A stretch of 46,839 bases of DNA, taken from CAMQRS01 sp964370645 (GTDB taxonomy: Bacteria > Bacillota_I > Bacilli_A > Erysipelotrichales > Erysipelotrichaceae). Of this stretch, positions 1-7,972 are shown piece after piece. Position 1 is the first letter of the stretch. Every line of letters starts with the position of its first letter. Location: the NCBI GenBank assembly GCA_964370645.1, contig CAYJJS010000011.1, positions 1 through 46,839 of the forward strand, given 5' to 3'. The position numbers and the translations under genes were made by a program. A model generated the notes under the pieces. It worked only from the letters and a program-made list of their open reading frames with translations, did not search any database and was not told the DNA's origin.

Positions 1-32
1 GTATGCATTTCACTAAGCAGTGTAGTCTTCAT
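1..32 (-). CDS. Start of a minus-strand gene cut by the window edge
   Basis: The complement of the first bases reads as an open frame of ten codons beginning MKTTLLSEMH and leaving the window. An AAGGGTG ribosome binding site lies five bases before the ATG, and a consensus-like minus-strand promoter lies upstream at 87-115. The fragment is too short to assign a family. An in-frame ATG ten codons further upstream is also possible but has no clear ribosome binding site. The call rests on the signals, not on protein similarity. Confidence 0.3.
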   Translation of the reverse strand, partial: MKTTLLSEMH

Positions 33-86
33 ATAAACACCCTTGATGACATCTAAAAGCATACTCAATATTTGGAAGTAAAAAGC

Positions 87-115
87 ATTATACAAAAATA
101 TACAAATATAGTAAA
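87..115 (-). promoter_or_regulatory. Promoter for the edge gene
   Basis: On the minus strand TTTACT (110-115) and TATAAT (87-92) are separated by 17 bases and point toward the partial gene at 1-32. Confidence 0.45.
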
Positions 116-221
116 ATGAATTTATATTTAAAGTCAGCGAAGGGAAGCAAAATAGCACAAATAATATAGTATTTGATGCGAATCCATGACTTTGAAAATA
201 TAAATGGTTAGGAGAAATGAA

Positions 222-1112
222 ATGAAAAATTATATTGACTTACATATGCATTCAAAATATTCTGATGATGGAGAGTTTACACCACAAAATTTAGTTAAAC
301 AATGCTATGAAGCAGGCGTTAAAGTGATGGCTATTGCAGACCACAATAGTGTAAAAGCAAATACAGAAGCTAGTCAGGAAGCAATAAAATATGGAATTGA
401 ATTCATCCCTGCGATTGAAGCAGATTGTACATATAATGGCGTTAACTTACATTTGTTAGGTTATGGGATAGATTCAAACAATGATGAAATTATAGCATTA
501 GAAAAAAGTGTGCACGAACAAGAAGTTGCTTCATCGAATGAAAAATTAGAATTAACAAATAAATTAGGATTCGCATTAACAAAAGAAGATATGGACGATG
601 TGAGTGATAATGGCGTTTGGACTGGAGAGATGTTTGGAGAAGTTTTGCTTGAAAAAGAAGAATATAGAAACCATGAAATATTGAAACCATACAGACAAGG
701 GGGAAGTCGTAGTGATAACCCATTTGTGAATTTCTATTGGGACTTTTATGCACAGGGAAAACCATGTTATACAAACATGCACTATCCATCATTGAAAGAA
801 GCTATCAATATCATAAATAAAGCAGGAGGGGTAGCAGTTCTTGCACATCCAGGAAATAATTTGAAAGATAAATATGAATTGTTTGATGAGATGGTTGGAT
901 TGGGAATTCAAGGAGTTGAAGCGTTTAGTAGTTATCACAGTGAAGAGGCTTGTCAATATTTTTATGGTAAAGCAAAAGAGTATAACTTACTTGCTACGAG
1001 TGGAAGTGACTATCATGGAAAAACAAAACCTGCTATTTCTTTGGGTGGATCAAGATGTACGATTGATCATGATGAAACATATCAACAATTAAAACAACTA
1101 AAATTAATATAA
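222..1112 (+). CDS. PHP-domain phosphoesterase
   Basis: Metal-dependent phosphoesterase of the PHP family, of the general TrpH/YciV (nucleoside bisphosphate or oligoribonuclease) type. The metal-binding motifs are visible in order: DLHMHSKYSDDG at the N-terminus, IADHNSV near residue 40, an IEADCTY glutamate near 65, LAHPGN near 210 and SGSDYHGK near 260. These His/Asp/Glu residues fit a multinuclear metal site. An in-frame ATG lies 18 bases upstream at 204, but the AGGAGA at 210-215 sits between the two and positions the ribosome on the ATG at 222, so the protein is 296 residues. It is monocistronic, with a hairpin terminator just after the stop. The exact substrate cannot be told from sequence. 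Confidence 0.85.
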   Translation: MKNYIDLHMHSKYSDDGEFTPQNLVKQCYEAGVKVMAIADHNSVKANTEASQEAIKYGIEFIPAIEADCTYNGVNLHLLGYGIDSNNDEIIALEKSVHEQEVASSNEKLELTNKLGFALTKEDMDDVSDNGVWTGEMFGEVLLEKEEYRNHEILKPYRQGGSRSDNPFVNFYWDFYAQGKPCYTNMHYPSLKEAINIINKAGGVAVLAHPGNNLKDKYELFDEMVGLGIQGVEAFSSYHSEEACQYFYGKAKEYNLLATSGSDYHGKTKPAISLGGSRCTIDHDETYQQLKQLKLI

Positions 1113-1118
1113 GAGATA

Positions 1119-1149
1119 CGCATCTAGAAAACTTCTAGGTGCGCTTTTA
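1119..1149 (+). terminator. Terminator of the PHP gene
   Basis: An 11-base-pair stem (1119-1129 with 1133-1143, one G-T pair) is followed by CTTTTAT. Confidence 0.75.
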
Positions 1150-1176
1150 TATTGAATGGCTGTCTATAATACATGA

Positions 1177-1200
1177 AAAGAGCGATGAAAATCGCTCTTT
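1177..1200 (-). terminator. Terminator of the radical SAM gene
   Basis: Perfect 10-base-pair stem AAAGAGCGAT/ATCGCTCTTT with a four-base loop, lying just past the stop of the minus-strand gene that ends at 1238. Confidence 0.75.
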
Positions 1201-1237
1201 CTGTTTTTACTATGTGAAATTCTATTGCGAGAATGGC

Positions 1238-2116
1238 TTAAATAGGCCCTCGAGGTTTTGTGCTATTAAGAACTTTAGGGTTAAGCGATTTAATAGCATT
1301 TTCTAAATGTGTAATCATTGCGTCTTTCTGGCTCATATTTCCACTCACGGGAACCAAGTTGAAGTTATGACTAGCAAAAAAGTAACAATTCTCATCTACA
1401 TCCAGTGCTTTTAGAAATGCAATTTCTTCTCTCAACATTTCCAGTTCAGTCAGTTCTACATAATCTCCTCTATCACAAATTTCTTCAAGTTCACTTCCAG
1501 GTGTTACGGAAGTAGGCATAATGGATACCATATACGGTTTGAATGTACTCAATAACTCAATCGTAGATTGCGTGTTTTCAATTCCAGCATTTCGACCTGC
1601 TACACCAAGCATTAATAGTGCATCATATTCAAAACCAGCCTCTTTCAATTTGCCCAATTGTTCGTAAGCATCCGCATTCGTGAATCCTTTGTTCATCATT
1701 TTAAGAGCAGGATCATATGCAGTTTCTAGCCCGATATGTAATTGGTTAAAACCCAAAGCTCTCAATTTCTTTAAATCATCAACGGATTTATTCATCATGT
1801 TCTTTATGGATGCATAACAAGTTATTGTTTTAATTTCTGGTAGATATTCGTGAATCAAATTACCAATCGTAATAAGCTTATCACAAGACAATACGAATGG
1901 ATCTGCATTCACTAAATAGATTCTCTCAATCTTACTACCATGCGATTTAAGCTCAGCTAAATCTTCTTTTATATGTTCGATGGGAGACATTTTAAACGGT
2001 GTTTTTCTGTACATTGTACAAAATGAACATTTATTATGTGAACATCCTATTGTAACTTCTAATAATGGCGTGTATCCCTCCATAGGATGGCGATACACTT
2101 CTCCTGTATAGTGCAT
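1238..2116 (-). CDS. Radical SAM protein
   Basis: Radical SAM enzyme of 292 residues. The N-terminal motif GCSHNKCSFCTMY gives a C-x4-C-x2-C iron-sulfur cluster site near residues 25-33, a variant seen in a group of COG1032-like proteins instead of the commoner C-x3-C-x2-C. YLVNADPF near residue 68 and the HIGLET segment near 128 fit the radical SAM barrel. No second cluster-binding or B12 domain is visible, so the reaction and substrate are unknown. The start is supported by AAGGAG eight bases upstream. It lies downstream of a nitroreductase on the same strand, but a terminator separates the two, so they are probably transcribed separately. Confidence 0.85.
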   Translation of the reverse strand: MHYTGEVYRHPMEGYTPLLEVTIGCSHNKCSFCTMYRKTPFKMSPIEHIKEDLAELKSHGSKIERIYLVNADPFVLSCDKLITIGNLIHEYLPEIKTITCYASIKNMMNKSVDDLKKLRALGFNQLHIGLETAYDPALKMMNKGFTNADAYEQLGKLKEAGFEYDALLMLGVAGRNAGIENTQSTIELLSTFKPYMVSIMPTSVTPGSELEEICDRGDYVELTELEMLREEIAFLKALDVDENCYFFASHNFNLVPVSGNMSQKDAMITHLENAIKSLNPKVLNSTKPRGPI

Positions 2117-2146
2117 ATTTTCTCCTTCTATTTATAGTATTTAAAC

Positions 2147-2174
2147 AAATACCTATCTTGTGGGATAGGTATTT
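2147..2174 (-). terminator. Terminator of the nitroreductase gene
   Basis: An 11-base-pair perfect stem AAATACCTATC/GATAGGTATTT with a six-base loop, read on the minus strand after the stop at 2186. Confidence 0.75.
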
Positions 2175-2185
2175 CAATTTTGATC

Positions 2186-2734
2186 TTATTTAAAACGTAC
2201 AATTTCTGAAATTTCTTTTCTTGTAGTTGTGCTCACTTCTTCATCTGGATATCCAAAAGTGATTAATGCAGCCACCGTTTCATTTTCTGGAAGCTGAGCG
2301 ATTTCTTTGATTTTCTCTGCGGCGATAACACCCATTACACAAGTACCAATACCCATTTCATGTGCTGCTAAGCAAAAGGTTTGGCAAGCGATACCAGCAT
2401 CAAACACTTCCCAAGCATTTGCAGATGTAGTAGCATAGTTATCTCCATCTGGATCAAGTTTACCACTTTTACCTTCAACAAAACTCAAAACTAATGCGTT
2501 TTTTGCTTCTTTAAGGGTGTTAATATTGTATGCAAAACCATTTACCCCTTCATTCATCAGTTTGTTAAGTGTTTCTGTGTTTTGTATAAATGTGTATCTT
2601 GCAACTTGGAAATTTGCCCAAGACTGCGTGTACTTAACGGTTTCCATAAGTTCGCTCAATACTTCACGATTTACTATTTCATCTTTATACTTTCTTATAC
2701 TTCTTCTATTTCTTATCATTTCTTTTCCTGTCAT
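2186..2734 (-). CDS. Nitroreductase-family flavoprotein
   Basis: FMN-dependent oxidoreductase of the nitroreductase superfamily, 182 residues, typical for the short single-domain form. The N-terminal MIRNRRSIRKYKD is the family's FMN-phosphate-binding segment, and the central GIGTCVMGV plus the AALITFGYPDEE segment near the C-terminus match the conserved FMN-binding parts. Such enzymes use NAD(P)H to reduce nitro compounds, quinones or enones, and the physiological substrate here is unknown. AGAGGT precedes the ATG. A possible sigma-A promoter lies at 2775-2802 with a perfect 12-base palindrome just upstream at 2826-2837, suggesting control by a dimeric regulator. Confidence 0.85.
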   Translation of the reverse strand: MTGKEMIRNRRSIRKYKDEIVNREVLSELMETVKYTQSWANFQVARYTFIQNTETLNKLMNEGVNGFAYNINTLKEAKNALVLSFVEGKSGKLDPDGDNYATTSANAWEVFDAGIACQTFCLAAHEMGIGTCVMGVIAAEKIKEIAQLPENETVAALITFGYPDEEVSTTTRKEISEIVRFK

Positions 2735-2774
2735 ACTATTTACCTCTTTCTTTTTTCAATTTGTTTACGTATAC

Positions 2775-2802
2775 ATAATATCAAATTGTTTTTAATATAC
2801 AA
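2775..2802 (-). promoter_or_regulatory. Likely nitroreductase promoter
   Basis: On the minus strand TTGTAT (2797-2802) and TATTAT (2775-2780) are 16 bases apart, about 40 bases before the nitroreductase start. Confidence 0.45.
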
Positions 2803-2825
2803 TTATGGATATTTTTATCCGTACT

Positions 2826-2837
2826 GACAAATTTGTC
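2826..2837. promoter_or_regulatory. Perfect 12-base palindrome, candidate operator
   Basis: GACAAATTTGTC is fully self-complementary and lies about 24 bases upstream of the putative minus-strand -35 box. The rest of the 317-base gap 2735-3051 shows no gene and no clear plus-strand promoter for the surface protein. Confidence 0.35.
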
Positions 2838-3051
2838 CGTATGTAGTACAGGAATATATGTAGTTCATAGATGTATTCTGGGTTCCCACAAATATCTTCT
2901 ATGACACCTAATAATACATCATAAATCGAGTATATTACATAATTAGATTCTTTTACTATGGAATTTACGTAAGCTTAACAGCGAGTTTACTTTCTTATGA
3001 TTATTTGCTTTTCACATTATGTTAGAGTTGAATTTGTAGGGAGGAAAGTAT

Positions 3052-5886
3052 ATGAAAAAGATGTTACAAGGATTGGTGTGTGGAGCTTTAGTATTTTGCA
3101 GTATATTCTCTATGAATGTAAAAGCGGACGAAAAAGATTCACAAGTTTTAATTAATGAATTGGATAGTGAGAATGATTGGGTTGAGATAATAAATACAGG
3201 TGAAATGCCGGTTGACATTAGTGGAATGTATATTACGGATGATAAAGGTGTTGAACGTCTTGAAAATGATGAAGATGGAAACCCACAAATTAATGCAGTT
3301 CCATCACCCACAATATTGAATCCAGGGGAAGTATATGTACTAGAAAAAGATGTACATTTTATGTTTGGTTTAGGAAAAGCAGATACAGTGACTCTATATA
3401 ATGTAGACGATGAAAATTTGGATCAATTTTCATGGCAACAACGTAGTAATGGAACGTATGGAAGACTTCCAAATGGGACTGGGAACTTTCTTGATTTAAT
3501 GCCTACCAAAGGTATGGATAATGTTGAAGAATACAAAGAGGAGCCAACAAACACGGTAGGTGGATTGCTTATAAATGAAATTAATTCATCACCTGATGAC
3601 TGGGTTGAGTTTATAAATATTTCTGATGATGCAATAGATATTTCTGGGTTTGAAGTGCGTGATGATTCAGATGATCACCGTTGGCAATTCCCAGATAATA
3701 CTCTTGTAGAAGCAGGTGAAATCATCGTTGTGGATGCGAATTCAATTGGGAAAGTATATAATGATCAATTGAATGCATATGTGGAAGGACAGTTCTCTGA
3801 GGCTTTAGGGATTGGGTCAGGAGATGCAATTAGGTTGTATAACTCGACTAATGAAAAGATAGATGAATATGCTTGGTATAATGGACATGCGAGTTATGAG
3901 GGTGATGCAGCATTAGCATCATTTGGACGTTACCCCGATGGGACAGGTGCTTTTGTATTAACGAAGGAAACAAAAGGGAGTGCAAATCAATGGCACAAAC
4001 CAAATGTTGTAATCAATGAAGTTGAATCAAACGATGATGTTACAGACTGGGTAGAAATTTATAATAATTCAAGTAATGCGATAGACATTAGTGGATGGTA
4101 TGTATTGGATAATGATGAAGTTGGTCATAAATCAGAGACGACACCTATCGCTGAAGGGACTGTGTTAGAAGCGGGAGAGTTGTATGTATTTGATCAACCA
4201 AAGGATTTCAGTTTTGGACTAGGAAAAGCAGATAGCGTTACTATCTTTGCAAAAGGTGGCGCGATTGTAGATACGTTTACATGGACATTACCAGCTAATG
4301 GTGTATATGCAAGAGTGCCAGATGGAACAGGGGCTCTAATAGACATCGACTATGCAACGAAGGGGAAATTAAATGTAGATACAAATAAAGTGATTCTAAG
4401 TGAAGTGCAGGTTGCTGGAAGTCAAGTGTGGATCGAACTAGCGAATCCAACAAATGAGTTATTAGATATATCAAATTTGGTTATCGTAGATAGTGAAAAA
4501 AATGAGTACACAGTGGGAAGTGGGGTAACTATAAATCCACTGGAATATATGGTTATAACACAGGAACAGTTAGGTTTTAATTTGGATGAAATCGATGGTC
4601 TTTCAATTTTTGATGGAGAATACTTAATTCAAACACTATCATGGCAAGAAGCAACGAATCCTTCCTTAGCCATTTACCCAGATTTAAATGGAAGTCTTTA
4701 TAAAACAACAAGTGTAGCAACTCCAGGAGCAAAAAATAAGTTTTCGGATATTCCAGATAAAATTCAATGGAATGGTTCAAATGAGGTTGTATCTTCTCAA
4801 CTTACATTTTTGTCAGATGCATCAGGGTTAGATTTTTATCAAGATAAACTGTATGCAGTTGATAATGGAGAAGGAAGATTTTGGATTGTGGATGTTGATC
4901 CAAGTAATGGGCAACTTAGTATAGCAAAAGGATTTGAATCAGGTAAGAGAGTTTATTTTGCAAAGGATGCCAACAATCAAAGTGTAGCAGGTCCGGACAC
5001 AGAGGGAATTACAGTAGATGGATCAGGGATGGTTTATCTTGCATCAGAGCGTGATAATAGTAATAAAGGAGTTAACTTTAATTCTATTCTTATGGTGGAT
5101 CCAAATGTCGAAAGTGAAGATTTGGTAGCAATAGAGGAATGGGATTTAACTGCATCACTACCACAAGTATCTGCAAATATGGGAGTAGAGGCAGTAGAGT
5201 GGGTATCGAATCATAGTCTTTCAGCTAAGTTGATAGATCAAAATACTGGAGAAATATACGATGCTTCCAATTATCCCAACGCCATCGCAGATGGATTATT
5301 CTTTGTCGCTCTAGAAGATAATGGACATGTATATGCATACATATTAAATGATGATGGTAGTAGTATACAAATCAGTGATATTGACAGTAAGATTGGTGGA
5401 GCTATGGCGCTAGACTACGATGTTTTGGAAGACGTGCTATGGGTAAAAGCAGATAATGGGTATGGAAATTTAAGTGCAATGATTACACTAAATGGAACGA
5501 TAGACCCAAAAATAGTTCATGTTTTACCACCTGAAGGTTTAGATGCAGGTGCTAACAATGAAGGGTTTGCAATTGCGACGCAACTGCACTCCTTAACTAT
5601 GAATGCTAATGCAATTAATAATGTAAGAGCTGTATATTATTTTGAAGACGGGATCACAGAGGGGTCATTAAAAATTGGAAATATAAATGCGAACTACGCA
5701 CAAAGTTCTACAGATGTAGTAGAACCCCCAGTAGTAGAGCCAAGTGCGCCACTACAAGAGACAACGCAAAAACCTCCACTAACAGGGGATACAACAAATA
5801 AGATAGTGTATTTTATACTTCTAATGTTAAGTAGTTTTATGGTTGTTAGGATTGCATGTATTAGAGGTAATAGACGTTCACTATAG
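3052..5886 (+). CDS. Wall-anchored lamin-tail and beta-propeller protein
   Basis: Large secreted surface protein of 944 residues. An N-terminal signal peptide runs to about residue 25. Three lamin-tail domains follow (roughly 30-150, 170-310, 320-445), each opening with an INE(L/I/V)..DWVE(I/F) motif and DISG, plus a degenerate fourth (about 450-565). Residues 580-895 resemble the esterase-like/phytase-like beta-propeller family (DASGLDFYQDKLYAVDN, DTEGITVDGSGMVYLASE). The tail has a proline-rich linker, PPLTGD at 908-913, a hydrophobic segment and a basic end, which is a sortase-type signal with P in place of the first L. Extracellular phosphoesterase activity is possible, but catalytic residues cannot be verified. 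GGAGG precedes the ATG. Confidence 0.8.
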   Translation: MKKMLQGLVCGALVFCSIFSMNVKADEKDSQVLINELDSENDWVEIINTGEMPVDISGMYITDDKGVERLENDEDGNPQINAVPSPTILNPGEVYVLEKDVHFMFGLGKADTVTLYNVDDENLDQFSWQQRSNGTYGRLPNGTGNFLDLMPTKGMDNVEEYKEEPTNTVGGLLINEINSSPDDWVEFINISDDAIDISGFEVRDDSDDHRWQFPDNTLVEAGEIIVVDANSIGKVYNDQLNAYVEGQFSEALGIGSGDAIRLYNSTNEKIDEYAWYNGHASYEGDAALASFGRYPDGTGAFVLTKETKGSANQWHKPNVVINEVESNDDVTDWVEIYNNSSNAIDISGWYVLDNDEVGHKSETTPIAEGTVLEAGELYVFDQPKDFSFGLGKADSVTIFAKGGAIVDTFTWTLPANGVYARVPDGTGALIDIDYATKGKLNVDTNKVILSEVQVAGSQVWIELANPTNELLDISNLVIVDSEKNEYTVGSGVTINPLEYMVITQEQLGFNLDEIDGLSIFDGEYLIQTLSWQEATNPSLAIYPDLNGSLYKTTSVATPGAKNKFSDIPDKIQWNGSNEVVSSQLTFLSDASGLDFYQDKLYAVDNGEGRFWIVDVDPSNGQLSIAKGFESGKRVYFAKDANNQSVAGPDTEGITVDGSGMVYLASERDNSNKGVNFNSILMVDPNVESEDLVAIEEWDLTASLPQVSANMGVEAVEWVSNHSLSAKLIDQNTGEIYDASNYPNAIADGLFFVALEDNGHVYAYILNDDGSSIQISDIDSKIGGAMALDYDVLEDVLWVKADNGYGNLSAMITLNGTIDPKIVHVLPPEGLDAGANNEGFAIATQLHSLTMNANAINNVRAVYYFEDGITEGSLKIGNINANYAQSSTDVVEPPVVEPSAPLQETTQKPPLTGDTTNKIVYFILLMLSSFMVVRIACIRGNRRSL

Positions 5887-5930
5887 TGTGTGTTAAATAG
5901 CTACAAACGCATGCAGTATTAAAATGAATT

Positions 5931-5955
5931 AAAGGCAGTTAGGCTGCCTTTTTTT
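5931..5955 (+). terminator. Terminator of the lamin-tail protein gene
   Basis: AAAGGCAG/CTGCCTTT stem with a five-base loop, continuing into a T run. Confidence 0.85.
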
Positions 5956-6017
5956 ACTTATTCATATCCTATGTGATTTTAAATATGCCTGTTCAGATCA
6001 CGAAAAACATAAAAATA

Positions 6018-6038
6018 GAGGTGCACTAGGTACACCTC
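6018..6038 (-). terminator. Terminator of the TfoX-region operon
   Basis: A GAGGTG/CACCTC stem is followed on the minus strand by CTATTTTTATG, downstream of the restored TfoX stop codon at 6060-6062. Confidence 0.5.
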
Positions 6039-6059
6039 ACTATAAATATTAGATTTCCT

Positions 6060-6390
6060 CTACAAACTAGACTTTTTCTTTCTTGGTTTTGGTGAGGGTA
6101 ATGCATCATGCGTTACTCTTACCAATTCACTTACCAGTTGTGAATCATCAATATCTGTAATTAAAAAATGCGGTTTTGCATTGGTATATGGAGATGCTTG
6201 TTCACAGTTTACAACAATTAAAGCACCTTGCTCCGTTTTTTTTTATATAAAACATGTTGTCACAAATAAGACCAACGACTTTTCCATTACAGTAAATACT
6301 ATACTCACCAAACATCTTTCGATATGTGATTACACCTGCTTGTGCAATTTGTTCACATACATAATCGACAAACTCTTGTTTAGATGCCAT
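6060..6390 (-). pseudogene. TfoX N-terminal-domain gene, frameshifted at a nine-A tract
   Basis: The first 48 codons (MASKQEFVDYVCEQ..., YRKMFGEYSIYCNGK, ICDNMFYIKK) are a clear TfoX N-terminal domain. The frame is lost at a run of nine A on the minus strand (plus positions 6236-6244) and stops after 62 codons. Reading with one A fewer continues TEQGALIVVNCEQASPY, NAKPHFLITDIDD, and ends PKPRKKKSSL with a stop at 6060-6062. This restores the family's length of about 109 residues and its basic tail. The downstream frame has no premature stops, so the break is recent, a sequencing error, or bypassed by slippage. TfoX-type proteins are linked to competence regulation in other bacteria; the role of short Firmicutes forms is unclear. 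Confidence 0.8.
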
Positions 6391-6395
6391 CTATA

Positions 6396-6668
6396 TTACC
6401 TCTTTTCATCTTTATAATTCCACCATTTAAGGTCTTTACTTTGATTTCCATTTGCATAATCAATAGCTAAACGATATACATATAATAAGCATCGATCATC
6501 TTCAAACCCCTTATATATGGCATCTTTAAAGTACAAATCTTCCGCATCTTGATTCACTAAATCATCGATTGTATAAATACCAATGTTAAATAAATGTTGC
6601 TCAATGCGCTTTCCAATACCTGGTATATTTTTTAAGTCATTGTCTTTCACTATTCTTTCTCTTTCCAT
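6396..6668 (-). CDS. Cdd1-like helix-hairpin-helix protein
   Basis: Small protein of 90 residues. LKNIPGIGKRIEQHLFNIGI near residues 12-31 is a helix-hairpin-helix. The later DDRCLLYVYRLAIDYANG and the C-terminal LKWWNYKD match the Cdd1 ('pathogenicity locus') family, small proteins of unknown function that also resemble the C-terminal half of TfoX. It sits five bases upstream of the TfoX N-terminal-domain gene, so the pair looks like a split TfoX. No good ribosome binding site precedes the ATG. The stop of the upstream gene is 12 bases away, which suggests translational coupling. Confidence 0.75.
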   Translation of the reverse strand: MERERIVKDNDLKNIPGIGKRIEQHLFNIGIYTIDDLVNQDAEDLYFKDAIYKGFEDDRCLLYVYRLAIDYANGNQSKDLKWWNYKDEKR

Positions 6669-6680
6669 AGCTATAAAGAA

Positions 6681-7232
6681 CTATTCTTTTTTATTAAACC
6701 ATTTGTTCTTAATTGCTCTAATACCTTTATCAAGCAAACCTTCTTCTTCTAGTTCAGGTATCATATGCATGTTTGAACTACTCATCTCGATGGAAGACAA
6801 TTCTTTGGTATGATTTAATAAATATTCTTGATCCATAGATTCTACAATAATATATCGAATATCTTTTTTAATTTTGAATTGTAGTAAGTAAGCAGTACTC
6901 CCAATTTCTGGTGTATATTTATACATAAGTTGAACACCCATATCAATAAGAGAACCACTTTCAGTTCGCATCCTAGAATACGCATAAGTATCATAACCTT
7001 CATCGTAAGAAGATGAGAGTGTTTCGATAAAGAATGGCTCTGCAACATATATTTTCACGTATTGAACAGTATTTGTCTCGATGCTTTTTATAAGTTTTTT
7101 AAGTACTCCTTTATTTAAAAAGCTGGCTTTTCCTTTTTTTAAGACAGCAGCTAATGAATCGGGTACTATTGCATAGTTTAATTCATTTATATTCGTCAAG
7201 TTTAATTCCATGTATTTTTCCATATTTTCCAT
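6681..7232 (-). CDS. Uncharacterised 183-residue cytoplasmic protein
   Basis: I do not recognise the family. The protein has no signal peptide or membrane segment. Its middle (about 60-150) alternates predicted strands (VQYVKIYVAEPFFIETL, IGSTAYLLQFKIKKDIRYIIVES), and the tail is acidic then basic (ELEEEGLLDKGIRAIKNKWFNKKE). GGGAGG stands eight bases before the ATG, a strong start. It is the first gene of a compact minus-strand operon followed by the Cdd1-like and TfoX-like genes, so a shared role with them is a reasonable inference. Confidence 0.7.
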   Translation of the reverse strand: MENMEKYMELNLTNINELNYAIVPDSLAAVLKKGKASFLNKGVLKKLIKSIETNTVQYVKIYVAEPFFIETLSSSYDEGYDTYAYSRMRTESGSLIDMGVQLMYKYTPEIGSTAYLLQFKIKKDIRYIIVESMDQEYLLNHTKELSSIEMSSSNMHMIPELEEEGLLDKGIRAIKNKWFNKKE

Positions 7233-7322
7233 AATGCTACCTCCCTCACATAAGTGTTTGTAAATATGTTATTCATACTTCTATTTTAGCATATATTCAT
7301 AACATGTCGAACAATGTATGAA

Positions 7323-7347
7323 AAAGAGGGGTATAATGCCCCTCTTT
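7323..7347 (-). terminator. Terminator of the VOC gene
   Basis: Nine-base-pair stem AAAGAGGGG/CCCCTCTTT with a seven-base loop. On the minus strand it continues into TT. Confidence 0.75.
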
Positions 7348-7401
7348 GGATAAATTGCTGTTATTTACTAATAAATACAATAATTTGACTATGAATGTAG
7401 C

Positions 7402-7896
7402 TTAGTATGCTCCTTTTGAATAAGTGACTTCATAACTATGTGTATAAATTTCAAATACGATACCAAATGGATCTTCTACATAACACATTCTATATGGCTT
7501 TTCACCAGGATAATATTCTTTAATAGGCATACGTTGTTTTCCACCATTTGCAACAATCTTTTCAATCATACCTTCAATGTCTGGATCTTGAATAGAAAAG
7601 TGGAATAATCCTGTGTTTTTAAAGGTGAATGGTTGCTTTTGTTGATCGTTATCAACAAATTCAAACAATTCTATTCCTATTGAATTTGAAGTAACAAGGT
7701 GAGCAATTTTAAAATCTCCATGTCCTTTTGAAAACACCTCTTCGCACATGATTCCAATTGCGGTTGTATTTTCTTCTTTAATTGTAGATGGTTCCATTAC
7801 GATGTACCATCCCATCACTTCACTATAAAACTTTACAGCCTGTTCTATATTAGGTACAGACAAACCTATGTGTGAAAAAGCTCTTGGATAACTCAT
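7402..7896 (-). CDS. VOC-family (glyoxalase/bleomycin-resistance fold) protein
   Basis: Vicinal-oxygen-chelate protein of 164 residues with the usual paired beta-alpha-beta modules. The first begins FSHIGLSVPNIEQAVKFYSEVMGW, and the second includes GLFHFSIQDPDIEGMIEKI and ends CYVEDPFGIVFEIYTHS. Metal-ligand-like residues are the His of FSHIGL, the His of LFHFSI and the Glu of VFEIYTH. Lactoylglutathione lyase, dioxygenase and thiol-transferase functions are all possible. A GTG at 7900-7902 is only two bases from AGGAGG and is a poor start; the ATG at 7894-7896 is eight bases away. The gene lies 76 bases downstream of an HxlR regulator on the same strand and probably belongs to its regulon. 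Confidence 0.8.
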   Translation of the reverse strand: MSYPRAFSHIGLSVPNIEQAVKFYSEVMGWYIVMEPSTIKEENTTAIGIMCEEVFSKGHGDFKIAHLVTSNSIGIELFEFVDNDQQKQPFTFKNTGLFHFSIQDPDIEGMIEKIVANGGKQRMPIKEYYPGEKPYRMCYVEDPFGIVFEIYTHSYEVTYSKGAY

Positions 7897-7972
7897 TTTC
7901 ACTACCTCCTTTTATTTGTGCTTTCATTATATTTCTAAAGCGAACAGGAGGCAATAACGTACTTTTTTGTAC

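Noticed and set aside
204..221. Upstream ATG of the PHP gene
   Set aside because: The AGGAGA ribosome binding site lies downstream of it and serves the ATG at 222.
6181..6417. 78-codon plus-strand frame opposite the TfoX-like gene
   Set aside because: It is antisense to clear TfoX coding sequence and has no ribosome binding site.
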